A stretch of 64,000 bases of DNA, taken from assembly GCA_016490735.1 (NCBI GenBank), contig JAEMWC010000969.1, positions 123,501 to 187,500 on the forward strand. The letters are read 5' to 3'. Position 1 is the first letter of the stretch, and each line of letters starts with the position of its first letter. Origin of the DNA: Pachyseris speciosa (taxonomy: Eukaryota; Cnidaria; Anthozoa; Scleractinia; Pachyseridae). The notes under the pieces are model-generated. The model did not search any database, was not told the origin of the DNA, and saw only the letters and a program-made list of their open reading frames with translations. Position numbers and translations under genes: made by a program. Positions 43,690-54,639 of this stretch are shown here, in pieces.

Positions 43690-43755
43690 CTAGTTTGGAA
43701 TTGTGGAAGGACAGAAGAACCAATTCGAGGTTGAGGGGAATAATATGCATTTTCC
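43690..43755. mobile_element. Left half of the split palindromic MITE
   Basis: Matches 16368-16423 of copy A; the right half lies at about 47515-47590. Confidence 0.65.
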
Positions 43756-44060
43756 GGGCGAGGTGGGGGGGGGGGGGGGGCTTACTCTGAAATAATTAAA
43801 ACGCACATAATTCCTTTCAGTTCATAAACTTTGTCCAGCAGTTAACATATCTAGTGATATCCTTTTCTCTTCTTTTCAACTCAATTCAAGCATTTAGGGA
43901 AAGGGGTTAGTGACAAAATAAACTTTGTAATCACACTTAACGTAATCTGTAAACTTTGGTTCATTTATTCGCTAACTGTTACGAAATTGGATTCTCTGAA
44001 TGTACCAAAATTTATTTTACGATTGTCGTAAAAACTTGGTAGAAACTTATTTCGATATCT
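43756..44060. other. Start of the nested insertion; no gene
   Basis: Begins with a G run (43766-43781). No frame or element recognised. Confidence 0.4.
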
Positions 44061-44066
44061 CAAACA

Positions 44067-44278
44067 ATCTCGTACCCAGAGTCCTCAGGCTCTTTGGCCA
44101 GCGGTTAGTCGCCAGGAGATACTCTGGGATAATGGAAAAAATCGAATTTTTTGATTGGCTGGCCCGTAAAGGCTTCCATTGTTTTACCTCAGATTTTCAG
44201 GGAAAATGGCGGCCCATTATCCCAGAGTCTCTCCGGGTGTCCACCCGCTGACTAAACAGTACGAGGAGTCTGAGTACA
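44067..44278. mobile_element. MITE with CTCGTACCCAGAGTC-type ends
   Basis: ctcgtacccagagtcctcagg at the left and ...gtacgaggagtctgagtac at the right are inverted. Inner matching arms include tactctgggataatgg against ccattatcccagagt, giving a hairpin of about 210 bases. Confidence 0.7.
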
Positions 44279-44842
44279 AACCGACCTTCAGTGATACCGC
44301 TGGGAAGTGAAAACATGGGTTTATTGTGGGTGCTCTTTGCGTCGTGGGCTCAGTCAGGGCGGTTTGACCTATGGAAAGTCGTTACGAGAAACAAATTTAT
44401 TTGCCATGTCAGCAAAGCAAAGTTTTTCTGTTCTGTCTTTGTGTGTGTTTAGTACTGTAAGATTTCTGAACCTTTCTTTAGCCTATCCTTTGAGCCTTTC
44501 TTGAGTAACTCTTCAATTGGTACTTTCACGGAAAACATAAAAAACACGCCTTATCTCTAGAAAATGGTGGAACAGATACCCTCAGAAGTTAACTATAAGA
44601 ACAGAAAAAAAGCTCTAACACAGAAACAGAGAACGCACAAGAAGCTTCTACCCTTCGTGACGCAATTTCAACCATTGTTGCCATGTTTGAAAACCATACT
44701 AATGGACAAATGGTATCTAATACAAGAACGACCAATACTCAGAGAGATCATGACTTCTTATAGAAAAGGAAAATCACTTATAGTTAAATATATGCTTTTT
44801 TACACAATGGGTACACAGCAGACGTCGCGTTGGTCTGTCAAT

Positions 44843-45824
44843 AGGGACTTTAAGCATCGACAACGGGAACGGCAACGGCGACGTGAGACTGTGAGGGAAA
44901 ACCCAAATGTCGCATTGCGCATGTCTGGCGCGAAATATTTTGACGTTCTGCTTCGGGGCCCGACGTGAGAAAGCTCAGTTTGGCGTTGAGTGAAAACGTG
45001 AGTAGCATTTCACATATTTTAGCTCTATTTTTGCCCCCAAATTGATAATTTTAATATGGATTGATACCTTAAGATACCAAGGAATAGAATCATTGAGTTG
45101 TTGCTTGATTTTTTTCCCCAAACTATAAGCTTAAAAACTTTCATCAGTCGGCTGTTTCAAAACAAAAAGCTAGCGCCGATGCCTCCGAAATTAGAAATGA
45201 TTTGCGAGACTCACACTGTTTATCGACAGTTCTCTCTAACATTACTTTTTCGCATTCGAAATAAGACATACTAGAGCTGTTAATTTACACTAAACCTGGC
45301 CGAGAAAAATAACTAGTGATCAGTGTTGCTCAAAACTAACGTCCAAAATTCTCTATCATATCGTAGTTTTCAGTCCAAATTCCTAGATGTAAAGATATGG
45401 AAATTGACATGCATGCTCGTTCTGCTAAAGCGTTTCTCGCAAATCCCGGCCTTCGCTGCAGAACATTTCAATTGAGTTCATGTTAATCTAGTCGCTACTT
45501 CTAGGTAATATATTGGTGATTTTTATTTTGTTTTATTTTATTACATTACCTCGGCTAAAAATGTGATATCTAATCTCCGATAAACACTTGTCGTTTTCCA
45601 GCACTGATTTGTTGACGTATTCAGTTTGTACAACAGTAAAAAATCTACATCGGTCATATCATCATTAAAATGGCTGAACGCGAAGGAATATCTCGAGAGA
45701 AGTTGGCGTCTTCGGCGGCTGCTTAACTGCTTTCAAGTTCACTCCACAACCGCGTCCTCTCCCCAGTATTTTCTCGGTTTTTCCGTCGCCGTTGCCGTTC
45801 TCGTCGTCGATGCTTAAAGTCCCT
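44843..45824. mobile_element. TIR DNA transposon, about 980 bp, non-autonomous
   Basis: Left end gggactttaagcatcgacaa, right end the complement ...tcgatgcttaaagtccc, with inverted similarity over about 40 bases (acggcaacggcgac/gtcgccgttgccgt). TA flanks both ends, consistent with a TA target as in Tc1/mariner-type elements, though TA may be part of the TIR. No transposase. The overlapping 134-codon frame at 44564-44968 crosses the left end and is not a gene of the element. Confidence 0.7.
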
Positions 45825-46354
45825 AATCCCGTTTTAATCACCAACAGAAGTCTACAACTAAGTGTATGAATTGTAAAGATAGGTGGTTTTAAAATTTATT
45901 CCATCAGACAGGATCAAAAGGAACCAATCATAAATTTGGATGTTTTCCCGCGAGGTCCACCACCTTTAGCCAAGCACTATCATCCCGTGAAAGTACTTTT
46001 TTTGGATATGTCTTTTACTTATTTTATTATCTTTTTCCACAAAAAGTGGGGGAACCCTGCCCCACCCCCCCCCCCAGCCCCTCCCTCTGCGCGGTCCCTG
46101 ACAAGGCCAAAAGCAGGTAATATTGCCCTTCGTATATTTCAAGGGTTTCATTGTCAACAACTGTAATGTTGCTGACAACCCCTTTAATTTATTTCCTCTT
46201 TTGGGATGACGAGGTCGTCTGCTGTAGTAAAGAACGATAAAGGATCGACAATATCCTGCACCTGGTTGGTGCAGAACGCGGTCTGTATTTTCGTGAAATG
46301 ACAATATACGTAGACTATGCTAAGACAATGTTACTCCGGCGTCGTGCGGGTACC

Positions 46355-46697
46355 TTATTGTTGGGGCATATCTTCATTGGGGAGCACGTCAAAGTCAACC
46401 GAATGTTGCTCCGGGAATGCAGACTCGTAGAGATTCAACGGCAAGGTACCTGGTTTGTCTTTAATTGAAAAATTCTTTGCGGCATTCTGTCTAACGGCTC
46501 TTGCCATACTGTAGTACCCACTGACGGAGCTTGTCCAATTGTTTCTTGGGTAAGCAACCAGTTAACGGCTTGGGTAGCTTTGCAAAATCGCAAACGTTTA
46601 TGTTAACGTCCCCTAAAGTAGGTTTAAGATAGTAAGATGTCAATGGTTTTGTGAAAGGATCGAAATCACAGCTACATGTGATTGGCCAACAAGCCAA
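46355..46697 (-). pseudogene. Unknown protein fragment, frameshifted
   Basis: A 68-codon minus-strand frame from ATG at 46697 (ending LRQWVLQYGKSR then stop) is continued in the next frame by AVRQNAAKNFSIKDKPGTLP and further residues to a TAA at 46355. The join looks like one frameshift near 46500. It has Cys pairs near the start (CWPITCSC) and a proline/lysine-rich middle, but I recognise no family. Confidence 0.3.
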
Positions 46698-46699
46698 TC

Positions 46700-47170
46700 A
46701 TGTAACTTGATCCTTCCAACGAGTATAAAGAGTATTAAACCTCAGACAAAAGCGCGATTTTTTGAAATGGGATACCGAGAACTCATCTCTATCATTTCTC
46801 AGCAATCGGCAACTGACAAGAAGGCAATAAAGACAATCAAACGACACACGGAAAGAGGAACTTGCCCAGAAACATGGAAGTACGCAACAAAAGCTCACAT
46901 CAGAGCGGACACTTAGGCTCAAGGCTCTAACTCGTTTTCATTATCGCGAAACCGATCGTTTAACATTGAAAATCAAAAGTGGTAAGAGATCAAAAGTACG
47001 TACGCAAACACTGATGTCACTAGAGTCTCAAAAACCCGTTTGTAACACAATATCATCCATCACTGACAAACTAAAATCAAATCCTCATGAGCAAATGGCA
47101 TTTTATAGAAAAAATAACGGACGCTCAGAGAAACATTAAAGGAACCGTCACTAATATCATACAAATGGTG
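46700..47170 (+). pseudogene. Decayed retroelement-like ORF fragment
   Basis: The plus strand reads GYRELISIISQQSATDKKAI then RHTERGTCPETWKYATKAHI, stops, and continues in other frames with basic segments. The helical, basic character suits the N-terminal part of a retroelement ORF, possibly Penelope-like, but this is only a suspicion. Confidence 0.3.
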
Positions 47171-47496
47171 GCGCACCCTGAGATATACTCGTTGGAGCAA
47201 ACCTATAGCTTTCAAAGGCTAAAAACACGCGAGTGGGAGTCGCACAGGCCAATCTAACCCCCTTCTTTCAAAACACTGATACAGGACATGAAGGTCACCT
47301 CACACTTCTATAACTACAGCATCAGAGTCATTAAAAACTGAAACAAAATATGCATTTAAGTTATGTCTGTATACCGAATACCTAAAATTCAGGAAAAACC
47401 AGATACTTTATACCCGAATTGTAACATAGAAATACCATATACCTCAATTAAAATGGCCCTAGATACCGTATACACAAAACCCCTGGCCGGGCCGGA

Positions 47497-49500
47497 TTAT
47501 CCTTTGTTGTTGACAAATGAAAATGCAAATTATTCCCCTGAACCTCGACAAGGTGTTTTTGTTCTTCCACAATTCAAAACTAGCCTAATCATGGTGTATC
47601 CTTACTGCGCATAATTTATAATTATGTCGTCATTTGGAGCGCGCTCGAGCACGCGCACATTACAAACATGGCGTATTTTCCTAGACATTGGGTTTTGTCA
47701 GCCGAAAATTTCCCTTTCTTGCCGTGTTGCAAAGAAACGAGCACGGTGACCCCCCTTTCATTGGTCTTATTACTGGTAATAGGCACACGAAAAGCATATT
47801 TTATGGAGAAAAAAAAAAGTTTAATAGTAGAAGTTGGATTATTATTTACATAAAATGATGTGAAACCAGGGAGAAGTAAGAGATGATGACGAAGCGGTAC
47901 ATTATCCTTACATCATTTGAAATCAACATATTGAAAGTTTATTGCCCAGACACACAATTATGCTATAGGTTTCACTACTATTCATAGTTTTTGTCACAAA
48001 ATAACATTTTTTTTCGGTTGTTCAAGTTTCGAGTATTTCTCGCTCAACTCCGTAAAACAGTACATTGAGAACAACAGGCATGTAGAGCGAAAACAAGCAC
48101 GGTGACACCGTCTTTGTATTGCGTGTTTTTTTTTTTTGTCCTAAGCATAGATATCAATTGTACGAAGTTTAAAAAATCTTAATAGCACATCCCTTTCTAG
48201 GGAATTACCTCAATTAAAAGATATTAAAAAGTTTTATCAACCTTGTCTTCTATGCTATCGATTTATAAAAGGCATAATTTTTTATCTCTCTTTTCTCGGT
48301 GTGCACTCTCCAACGTTACATGACATCCGCTAGTGCCATAACCGATTCTAATGACATTCCTTTATTGGTTTTTTCCTTGTTTTTAATTGATGTGTATGTT
48401 TTCATCTTAAATTTCCCTGCACAAAAGATATAGTAGCTGACATAACTTGTATTGTACTTAGCAGACTATAAAAAAGGCGATTTGTCCTGACGAAGGGCTG
48501 AAACGTCTGTGCTTGAATCTGTTAAAGGTGGTCAAGTTACCTTATTAACTCTGTTGATAATACTGAATTCTTTATAAAGAAGGAAGATGGCCGATTCTCC
48601 ATGAAAATTCCGTTTCAGCTATCTTAAGGTCTGTGTTTAAGTAATGACCCAAATTGATCAGATTTATAGCCCTGCATATTTTATCTTAAATTAACCTTGC
48701 AAAAAAGATAGAATCGGACGTAACTTTAATTTTGCATAGCATATTATAAAGAGGCGATTCGCTTTCACTAGTTATAAGTGCTAACACTCGAAACGTTGAT
48801 ACTTCAATCTCTTTGCTGTGATCAATGAAGTTACATTACCACTGTTGATAGTAACAAATTGGTTATCAAAAAGGCCGATGGCCGACTCGCCATAAGGCTT
48901 CCGTTGCAGCTGTTTCAAGCCCCTTATTTAAGTTTTGACCCAAATTGACCAAGCGGCTTTCCTTAGGGGCATAAGTACAGGCCTCATTAACTGAGATGTG
49001 TCGATCGTAACCTCCTAAATGATCTAAATATTAGCTAGTTTCCTGTGTTTGAGTGGCTCTATGTTAGACATGGTCAGCTGTTTTGACCTTTTTTTCTTAT
49101 CGATCAAATGACTATTTTCTGGTTACAACTAAGCCAAGGGTTATGAAAAGTTCCTCTCGCTTTAGAGTCCAACTTTAACAAGGTCAATTATCCCAGGGAA
49201 GCCAAGTTGAGGTAGGAAGAAGCTAACGTTACAAAAAAGAAAAAAAATTAAGAGCGACTACAGACAAAGTGTCTTTTAATAAAATAATTATAATAATAAT
49301 GCTATTTGTTGTATGGTTGCGATCATTGACATAACTTAGTTAGAGCCCACACGCTTGACCCTTATCGAGCTCTGAATATAATTATTAAGCAAATTACAAG
49401 GCGGAAAGGTTTCATGTCCAAATGAAAATCGGACATTTCTTTATGTTCATTTACACTGACCGGTCTTGCCTGACGTTAGACCATAATTTTATAGATCGGA
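47497..49500. repeat. Right part of copy B with Penelope-like tails
   Basis: Matches 16430-17815 and 20645-20885. At 48487-48507 a CTGACGA box is followed after only six bases by GAAACGTC: a hammerhead that has lost its stem II. Units at about 48480-48640 and 48780-48960 repeat the aaggccgatggccga and cagctgttt phrases. Confidence 0.55.
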
Positions 49501-50343
49501 GTTAAGTGAACATTGTGAAACAGCGAGCAGAGTTCTCCGCTCTGAGAACATTGTGAAACAGCAACTTAGCAATTTATGTTTAAAAGTAGGTTCCACCATC
49601 CAAACTGTGTTTACAGGTCGGAAGCTATGCAGAATATGTGGGGTAAATACGTGCACACCTGTATGAGGGTGTATGGAAGTTTTTCTGTGCACAAAATAAA
49701 GAACTTTCCAAATGTCCTCGACATTGTGAAGTTAATAAAATGCAGTACGTTATGAGGCACAGTCGGCGGCGAACACAAAACCCGACAAAATCGCTTAAAA
49801 TATCAGTATTGAGGCAGAAGGACGACAGTGCACCCCAGGTAAGACAATTTAACTTTTATTTAGCGTTTTTCAATACATATATTTAGCGATTCGTCGCTAG
49901 AGCACGAAACATCCCATCCATTTACTATAAAATCCCATCCATTTACTATAAAACAACAGAGAGTCACACAAACAGATTGTCTGGATGCCCTGTGTTAAAA
50001 TTTCACCTAAGGAATCCAAATAGATCAAATTCGTCTGGCTTACGAAAACATCTCATCTCTTTAAACAGACTTCAAACACCTTAAGGTACTTAAAAATGAC
50101 TTTCTATAGCTTTTGGTTGATTTGGCTCGTTGGGTTCCCCTGATAAATTGTTTATCAACGATTGGGATGTGCATAAGCATTACAACACAACATAATCATT
50201 TGCCGTATCACACGCTAACTGTAAGAGCCTATTTTAATCTATTGCTCTCACCAGTCTGACACAGTGTGGATATAATACGCCAGGGATTCCAGATTCTTTT
50301 ATGCTAACATAGCAACAACACTGACTGCACAATTATACAAATA
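49501..50343. other. No gene seen
   Basis: No credible frame. A short direct repeat (atcccatccatttactataaaa) occurs twice at about 49910-49950. Confidence 0.45.
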
Positions 50344-50640
50344 ATATATAGATTTAACGAGCCTAAAACCGGAGCTCCACGATTATTATTATTTTTACTG
50401 GTATTGAGCAACACCGCATGGCTTTTCTTGCGGCAATATTCTATCTTTAGAGCAGTCAACAGGAATTGACTGCGGTTCAAAAACCTCAAAAAATTACAAG
50501 AAAACAATACAGTCGACGCGTGTGTTTATTCGAAAACAATATTACCAATCAAAGAACAGTCAAATAGTTTCATCCAACATCGTTGGACAAGGATGTTTGA
50601 AGGTTTAGCCACCTATCTTAAATGGCTTTCCATGTTTGAT
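50344..50640. repeat. Dispersed repeat R2, copy 2
   Basis: Same orientation as 35850-36125 with few differences, the higher similarity suggesting a younger pair than copies A and B. Confidence 0.75.
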
Positions 50641-51890
50641 CACAGACGTCGAAAAACATGTACATGTTCATCCAAAATTTCGCATTACGAACACATTTTT
50701 GATCGTTTAACCACCCCAACAAACAAATCGTGAACAAACGGTAAAAAGCAACCAAATGAAGCACATAACGGCAAAAATTTCAGCGATAATACGCAAAAAT
50801 CATTGTTTGGACTCACTTGGTCCGGTGTTTGGTCAAACATTGTTTTGTCTTTATAGCCACCAAATGTACGCGTTATGTGTGACAAACACGATGCTGGATG
50901 AAAATGTTTGATCTTTTAGCCAAGGCTGTACAAACATATTACGTAGTAAGTTAAGCTTAGGCATTAGCTTAAATTAACATTTAAGCTTTTAAATTCAAGG
51001 TTTGGTTGGCTTTTAACTATTGAGAAACACTTGCAGAAGGCGCCTTTCTGAGTAACATTTTCATGGCTAATAACAGGTAGCGTCAGCTTTTCGTGACTTT
51101 TGTGTCATAAACAGAGGCGCGCGTCACGTAATATGACCTTTCCGAAATAGCAAAATTACAAGGGTTTGTATGGGGAAAAAGTATCGAATTTGAAGACAAA
51201 ATTAGGAATTAGTTTTCATTTATTTTACTTGTTTTTAAGTTTTTCTCGTCTGAACTAGCTCCTTTGTAGTTTCTTTTATGTCCTACACTGTATCTGGTTT
51301 CTAGGTCGATTTGAGGCGATTTTGTGGGTCTGTTTCAACGGCTTCTCTCTCTTTAAAACCCAATTGTATACCTTCCCAAACTTTTGCTTGTCCAAGGATG
51401 TTTTCCTTGAATCAGTGGAAATGTTAGCTTTAATTATCTTGTTATTTTTGTGGTCGGATACTAGACAACAAAGGAGTTGATCAGCGGCAAACTGCATGAC
51501 AGTGCCCATTTAATTAACATAACCTGATAACTTGGAGCAAACATTTCATTGCATGATTTGAAAAAAACTGACTTGACCCAATGGCAAAATGAGCACAGGA
51601 AGTAGCATTCAGTCCTTTCCAATTGGGCTTTTGCATTCTGACATTTGACGTTGCATTGTCGTTGCTAAATCTGCCTTTGAAATAGTTGGCCCATCTATAT
51701 TAATATTATGATAAGGCCCAGGTGACTGTAATTATCTACGATCAGTTGGCTAATGTACCATGTACAGATCCTACATGTAAGCAGCATTATATTCTTTAAT
51801 TTACAAAAATCAAGGCACACTGCATGCTACGTGTATATTAATTATAAAATGTTTTATCACTGAAAAATATTAAGTTGATCATTTTCCTCA
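50641..51890. other. No exon identified; possible intron of the downstream gene
   Basis: Intronic or intergenic. The frames at 50685-50885 and 51276-51509 (minus) show no domain. The stretch may be intron of the gene ending at 51970. Confidence 0.4.
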
Positions 51891-51896
51891 TTTCAG

Positions 51897-51970
51897 AGCA
51901 AAGGAAAAAAAGGCAAGAGAAAGAGAAAGCAAAGTTAAAGGAAATAGCACAGACTGCAGCTGAGTCCTGA
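51897..51970 (+). CDS. Terminal coding exon of an unidentified gene
   Basis: A pyrimidine-rich tract ending TTTCAG precedes 74 bases: two bases finishing a codon, then 23 codons and TGA. The peptide is lysine/glutamate-rich (QRKKRQEKEKAKLKEIAQTA, then AES), a charged helix typical of C-terminal tails. AATAAA follows at 52089-52094, about 120 bases after the stop. Earlier exons were not found in this window, so the gene cannot be named. Confidence 0.55.
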
Positions 51971-52088
51971 TTAAAAATATAATTATTTTTCTATCTGAGT
52001 TATCATTATATGCATCCACGTTTAGTTAATGACTTTAAATATGTGATTCACTGAGCTTGTAATTCTTAAGACATATTTTGGAAGACAA

Positions 52089-52094
52089 AATAAA
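52089..52094 (+). terminator. Poly(A) signal AATAAA
   Basis: Located about 120 bases after the TGA of the terminal exon, with T- and GT-containing sequence following. Confidence 0.5.
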
Positions 52095-52176
52095 ACCTTT
52101 CATATGGCATGACAAATGCAACTTTTGTCTCCTAATTGCTGTGGCGCTTCAAATTGCCATGATGTCTTCTTAGTTA

Positions 52177-52704
52177 TCAGACATCTAGTTCATTTCTATC
52201 CAATCACTACTTTTTAGCTATCAGACATCTAGTTAATTGCTATCTAAACACTACTTGCTAGCTATCAGACATCTAGTTAATTGCTATCCAATCACTACTT
52301 GCTAGCTATCAGAGTTCTAGTTAATTGCTATCCAAACACTACTTTTTAGCTATCAGACATCTAGTTAAATGCTATCCAAACACTACTTTATATCTATCAG
52401 ACATCTGGTTAATTGCTATCCAATCACTACTTTTTAGCTATCAGAGTTGTAGTTAATTGCTATCCAAACACTACTTTGTGTCTATCAGACATCTAGTTAA
52501 ATGCTATCCAAACACTACTTTATAGCTATCAGACATCTAGTTAATTGCTATCCAAACACTACTTTTTAGCTATCAGATATCTACTTAATTGCTATCCAAT
52601 CACTACTTTATAGCTATCAGACATCTAGTTAATTGCTATCCAAACACTACTTTTTAGTTACCAGGCATCTATTTGATAGCTATCCAATCACTATCTTTTA
52701 ACTA
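52177..52704. repeat. 44-bp minisatellite, 12 units
   Basis: Unit TCAGACATCTAGTTAATTGC plus 24 bases. Unit starts are at 52177, 52221, 52265, 52309, 52353, 52397, 52441, 52485, 52529, 52573, 52617 and 52661: exactly 44 apart with no indels, though bases vary (TCAGACATCTAG against TCAGAGTTCTAG, AATCACTAC against AAACACTAC). Confidence 0.95.
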
Positions 52705-53125
52705 ATTTATGCCTAGTTTATTGCTATCTATGTACTATTTCTCGTATCAATAGATCTAGTTTATGTCTATCTAAAAACTAGTTTTTAACTATGTCAATGA
52801 TCTCATCTGTAATTAAGATCTATCTGTCCACAAACTTTTTAGCCTATCATTCGCTAGTTTTATTCTATCTTATTTGTATCTTAATACTAACTTTTCCATC
52901 AACATGGACAATCTACGGGACTATATTTTGGATAGTATTAAGATAGCCTATCTGCATGGTTCCAAATAACTAGATATTAGTTAAGAATAAGATAGGCTTA
53001 AGGTAGTAATAAGTTAATAGTGGCTAAACAGGGCTTGAAGATAGGAATAAACTAGATAAGAGATAGCTTGTAGATAGTTGCATTAACTAGCCATAAGATA
53101 GTAAAAAGTTAGTGCCTCATTTTGT
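52705..53125. repeat. Decayed and inverted minisatellite units
   Basis: Up to about 52900 the units decay. From about 52930 the complementary orientation appears (gatagttgcattaactag, taagatagtaaaaagttag), making the whole block a loose inverted repeat. Confidence 0.55.
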
Positions 53126-54540
53126 GAGGGGAGTTTCCACAACAGCTGAGTTGAACATCTACATCAAAAGAAGACATAGTGCATGTGCTTTAAATCAGTC
53201 TTCTTGATGAGTTCACTGTATTATTAAGTCAACAGTTCTACTCTTAGTACTCTATGAAGTCATCTTCAACTTCATGATCATTTAGTTGCAAATTAAGATC
53301 ATGCACACTCAAACAAGACACCCATTGAGTGAGTCAATCACCATGGAAGGCAACTAAGAGTTCCAGTACGACTCAAATTATCTGCCATTTTGCTTAAAAA
53401 TTTCGAATCATGTCATGAAGAGGCTAGGCAAAAAGAACAGTCTAACAGCCTCAAATGTAGCTTGAAGAAAATCACATTGTTGACCTATAAGCTTGAGTTT
53501 AAATACACGTACTGCAGAACCCAATTTCTAAGCCGATCTTTCACCAAAATTCATATCATTTGGGTTAAAATAAAGCTTACCTGTTTCAAAAGGTTAGTGA
53601 TCTTCGTCTTCTTGTCTTGAACAACCATTGTTTAAGCTTAAAAGAAACCTAACTCCAGTAGAAAACACCCGAAACGAACTCTTATCGTGAAAATCTCACC
53701 AATTTCTCACCAACGGTTTTTATTTGAGCCTGCACTGCACTAGTGTAGCTGCTGACCAAAACGGCTCATTCATTACCAGTCTCCTCTGAAATTCAAGATG
53801 GCTACTTCAAAAGGTGACCAGCAATCATTTGAAGCTATTTGATAATTTTGCATTAGTAGTGACTTGCAACAAAATTTAAAGTTCTATCTCATCAAAAGCA
53901 TTGCTTTAAAATTTGAAAACAAGCTGCTGCATACACGCATAAATTAATGAAATAAGATAAACTGTTTCCTTTCTTATTCACTTAAATCAGTACAATATTA
54001 TGTCAGATGCTAATAAAGAACTTGTGTTTTGGTGGAAAACCATATCTTTTAATACAATCAGAAGCCATTTAGCTGAATCTTATACAGCTGTGAACTGTAA
54101 AATTGCATTTTAACATTTATTAATTGCCCAAAACAGAACTGAACATTAGCCTTACAGAAAAACAAAATAATACCAAAGCAAATTTTTATACAGTGGTCAA
54201 ATATCACGGACCGCGCCGCAAGTTTGCAACTGGTGGGGATTGGGGGGCTCACTTGGAACTCGTTAGCGTGAGTCAACTGGGGGGATCCGGGAGCATGCTC
54301 CACAGGAAAAGTCCTCTGAAATGGCTGGAAATGCATTTAAAATTAACATGTTGTGGTGAAACGTAAATACTTTTGGCAAGAAAACAGTGGTGTTTTAAAA
54401 TAAGAATAATCAGTTTTCCATAAAACGTTAAATAGAAAAGTAACGTCGAGTTTTTAGTATTAGTTGCTTTTTACTGTTGAAAAGTGGGCGGGGGGGGTTA
54501 AGCCCCCCAGCCCCTCCCATGCACGGTGTCTGATTATGTA
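53126..54540. other. No gene confirmed
   Basis: At about 53799 AAGATGGCTACTTCAAAAGGTGACC could be a first exon of a few codons followed by a GT donor, but nothing supports it further. Otherwise AT-rich with no domain-bearing frame. Confidence 0.4.
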
Positions 54541-54639
54541 ACTAATCCTGAGTTCTAAGAGTTCCTTGTCGAAATATCATTCGTTAGAGGTCCTCATGAC
54601 ATGCAATACTCGACAATCTTGAGACTGGTCCCTCAGGGA

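Larger units (their letters stand above)
37385..49500. repeat. Diverged direct duplication, copy B
   Basis: Collinear with copy A (9896-17815) but expanded by insertions: a Penelope-like fragment and duplicated TA arrays (about 38130-39400), a SINE with an ATT run (about 40545-40960), a hairpin-bearing insert (about 41030-41770) and about 3.7 kb of nested material (about 43756-47496). The far end (48960-49490) also matches 20645-20885. Confidence 0.75.

Noticed and set aside
44564..44968. 134-codon plus-strand frame, basic C-terminus
   Set aside because: It crosses the left end of the TIR element at 44843, so it mixes flank and transposon sequence.
45140..45165. TCATCAG...GTTTC pairing as a minus-strand hammerhead
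   Set aside because: On the minus strand GAAAC comes before CTGATGA with no stem between, which is the wrong order for a single hammerhead.
52177..52704. CRISPR-like array because of regular 44-bp spacing
   Set aside because: Units are contiguous variants of one sequence with no unique spacers, and the DNA is eukaryotic.
53799..53815. ATG in AAGATGGCTACTTC followed by AAAG|GTGACC as a possible first exon
   Set aside because: Only five codons and no partner exon. Too little to claim.
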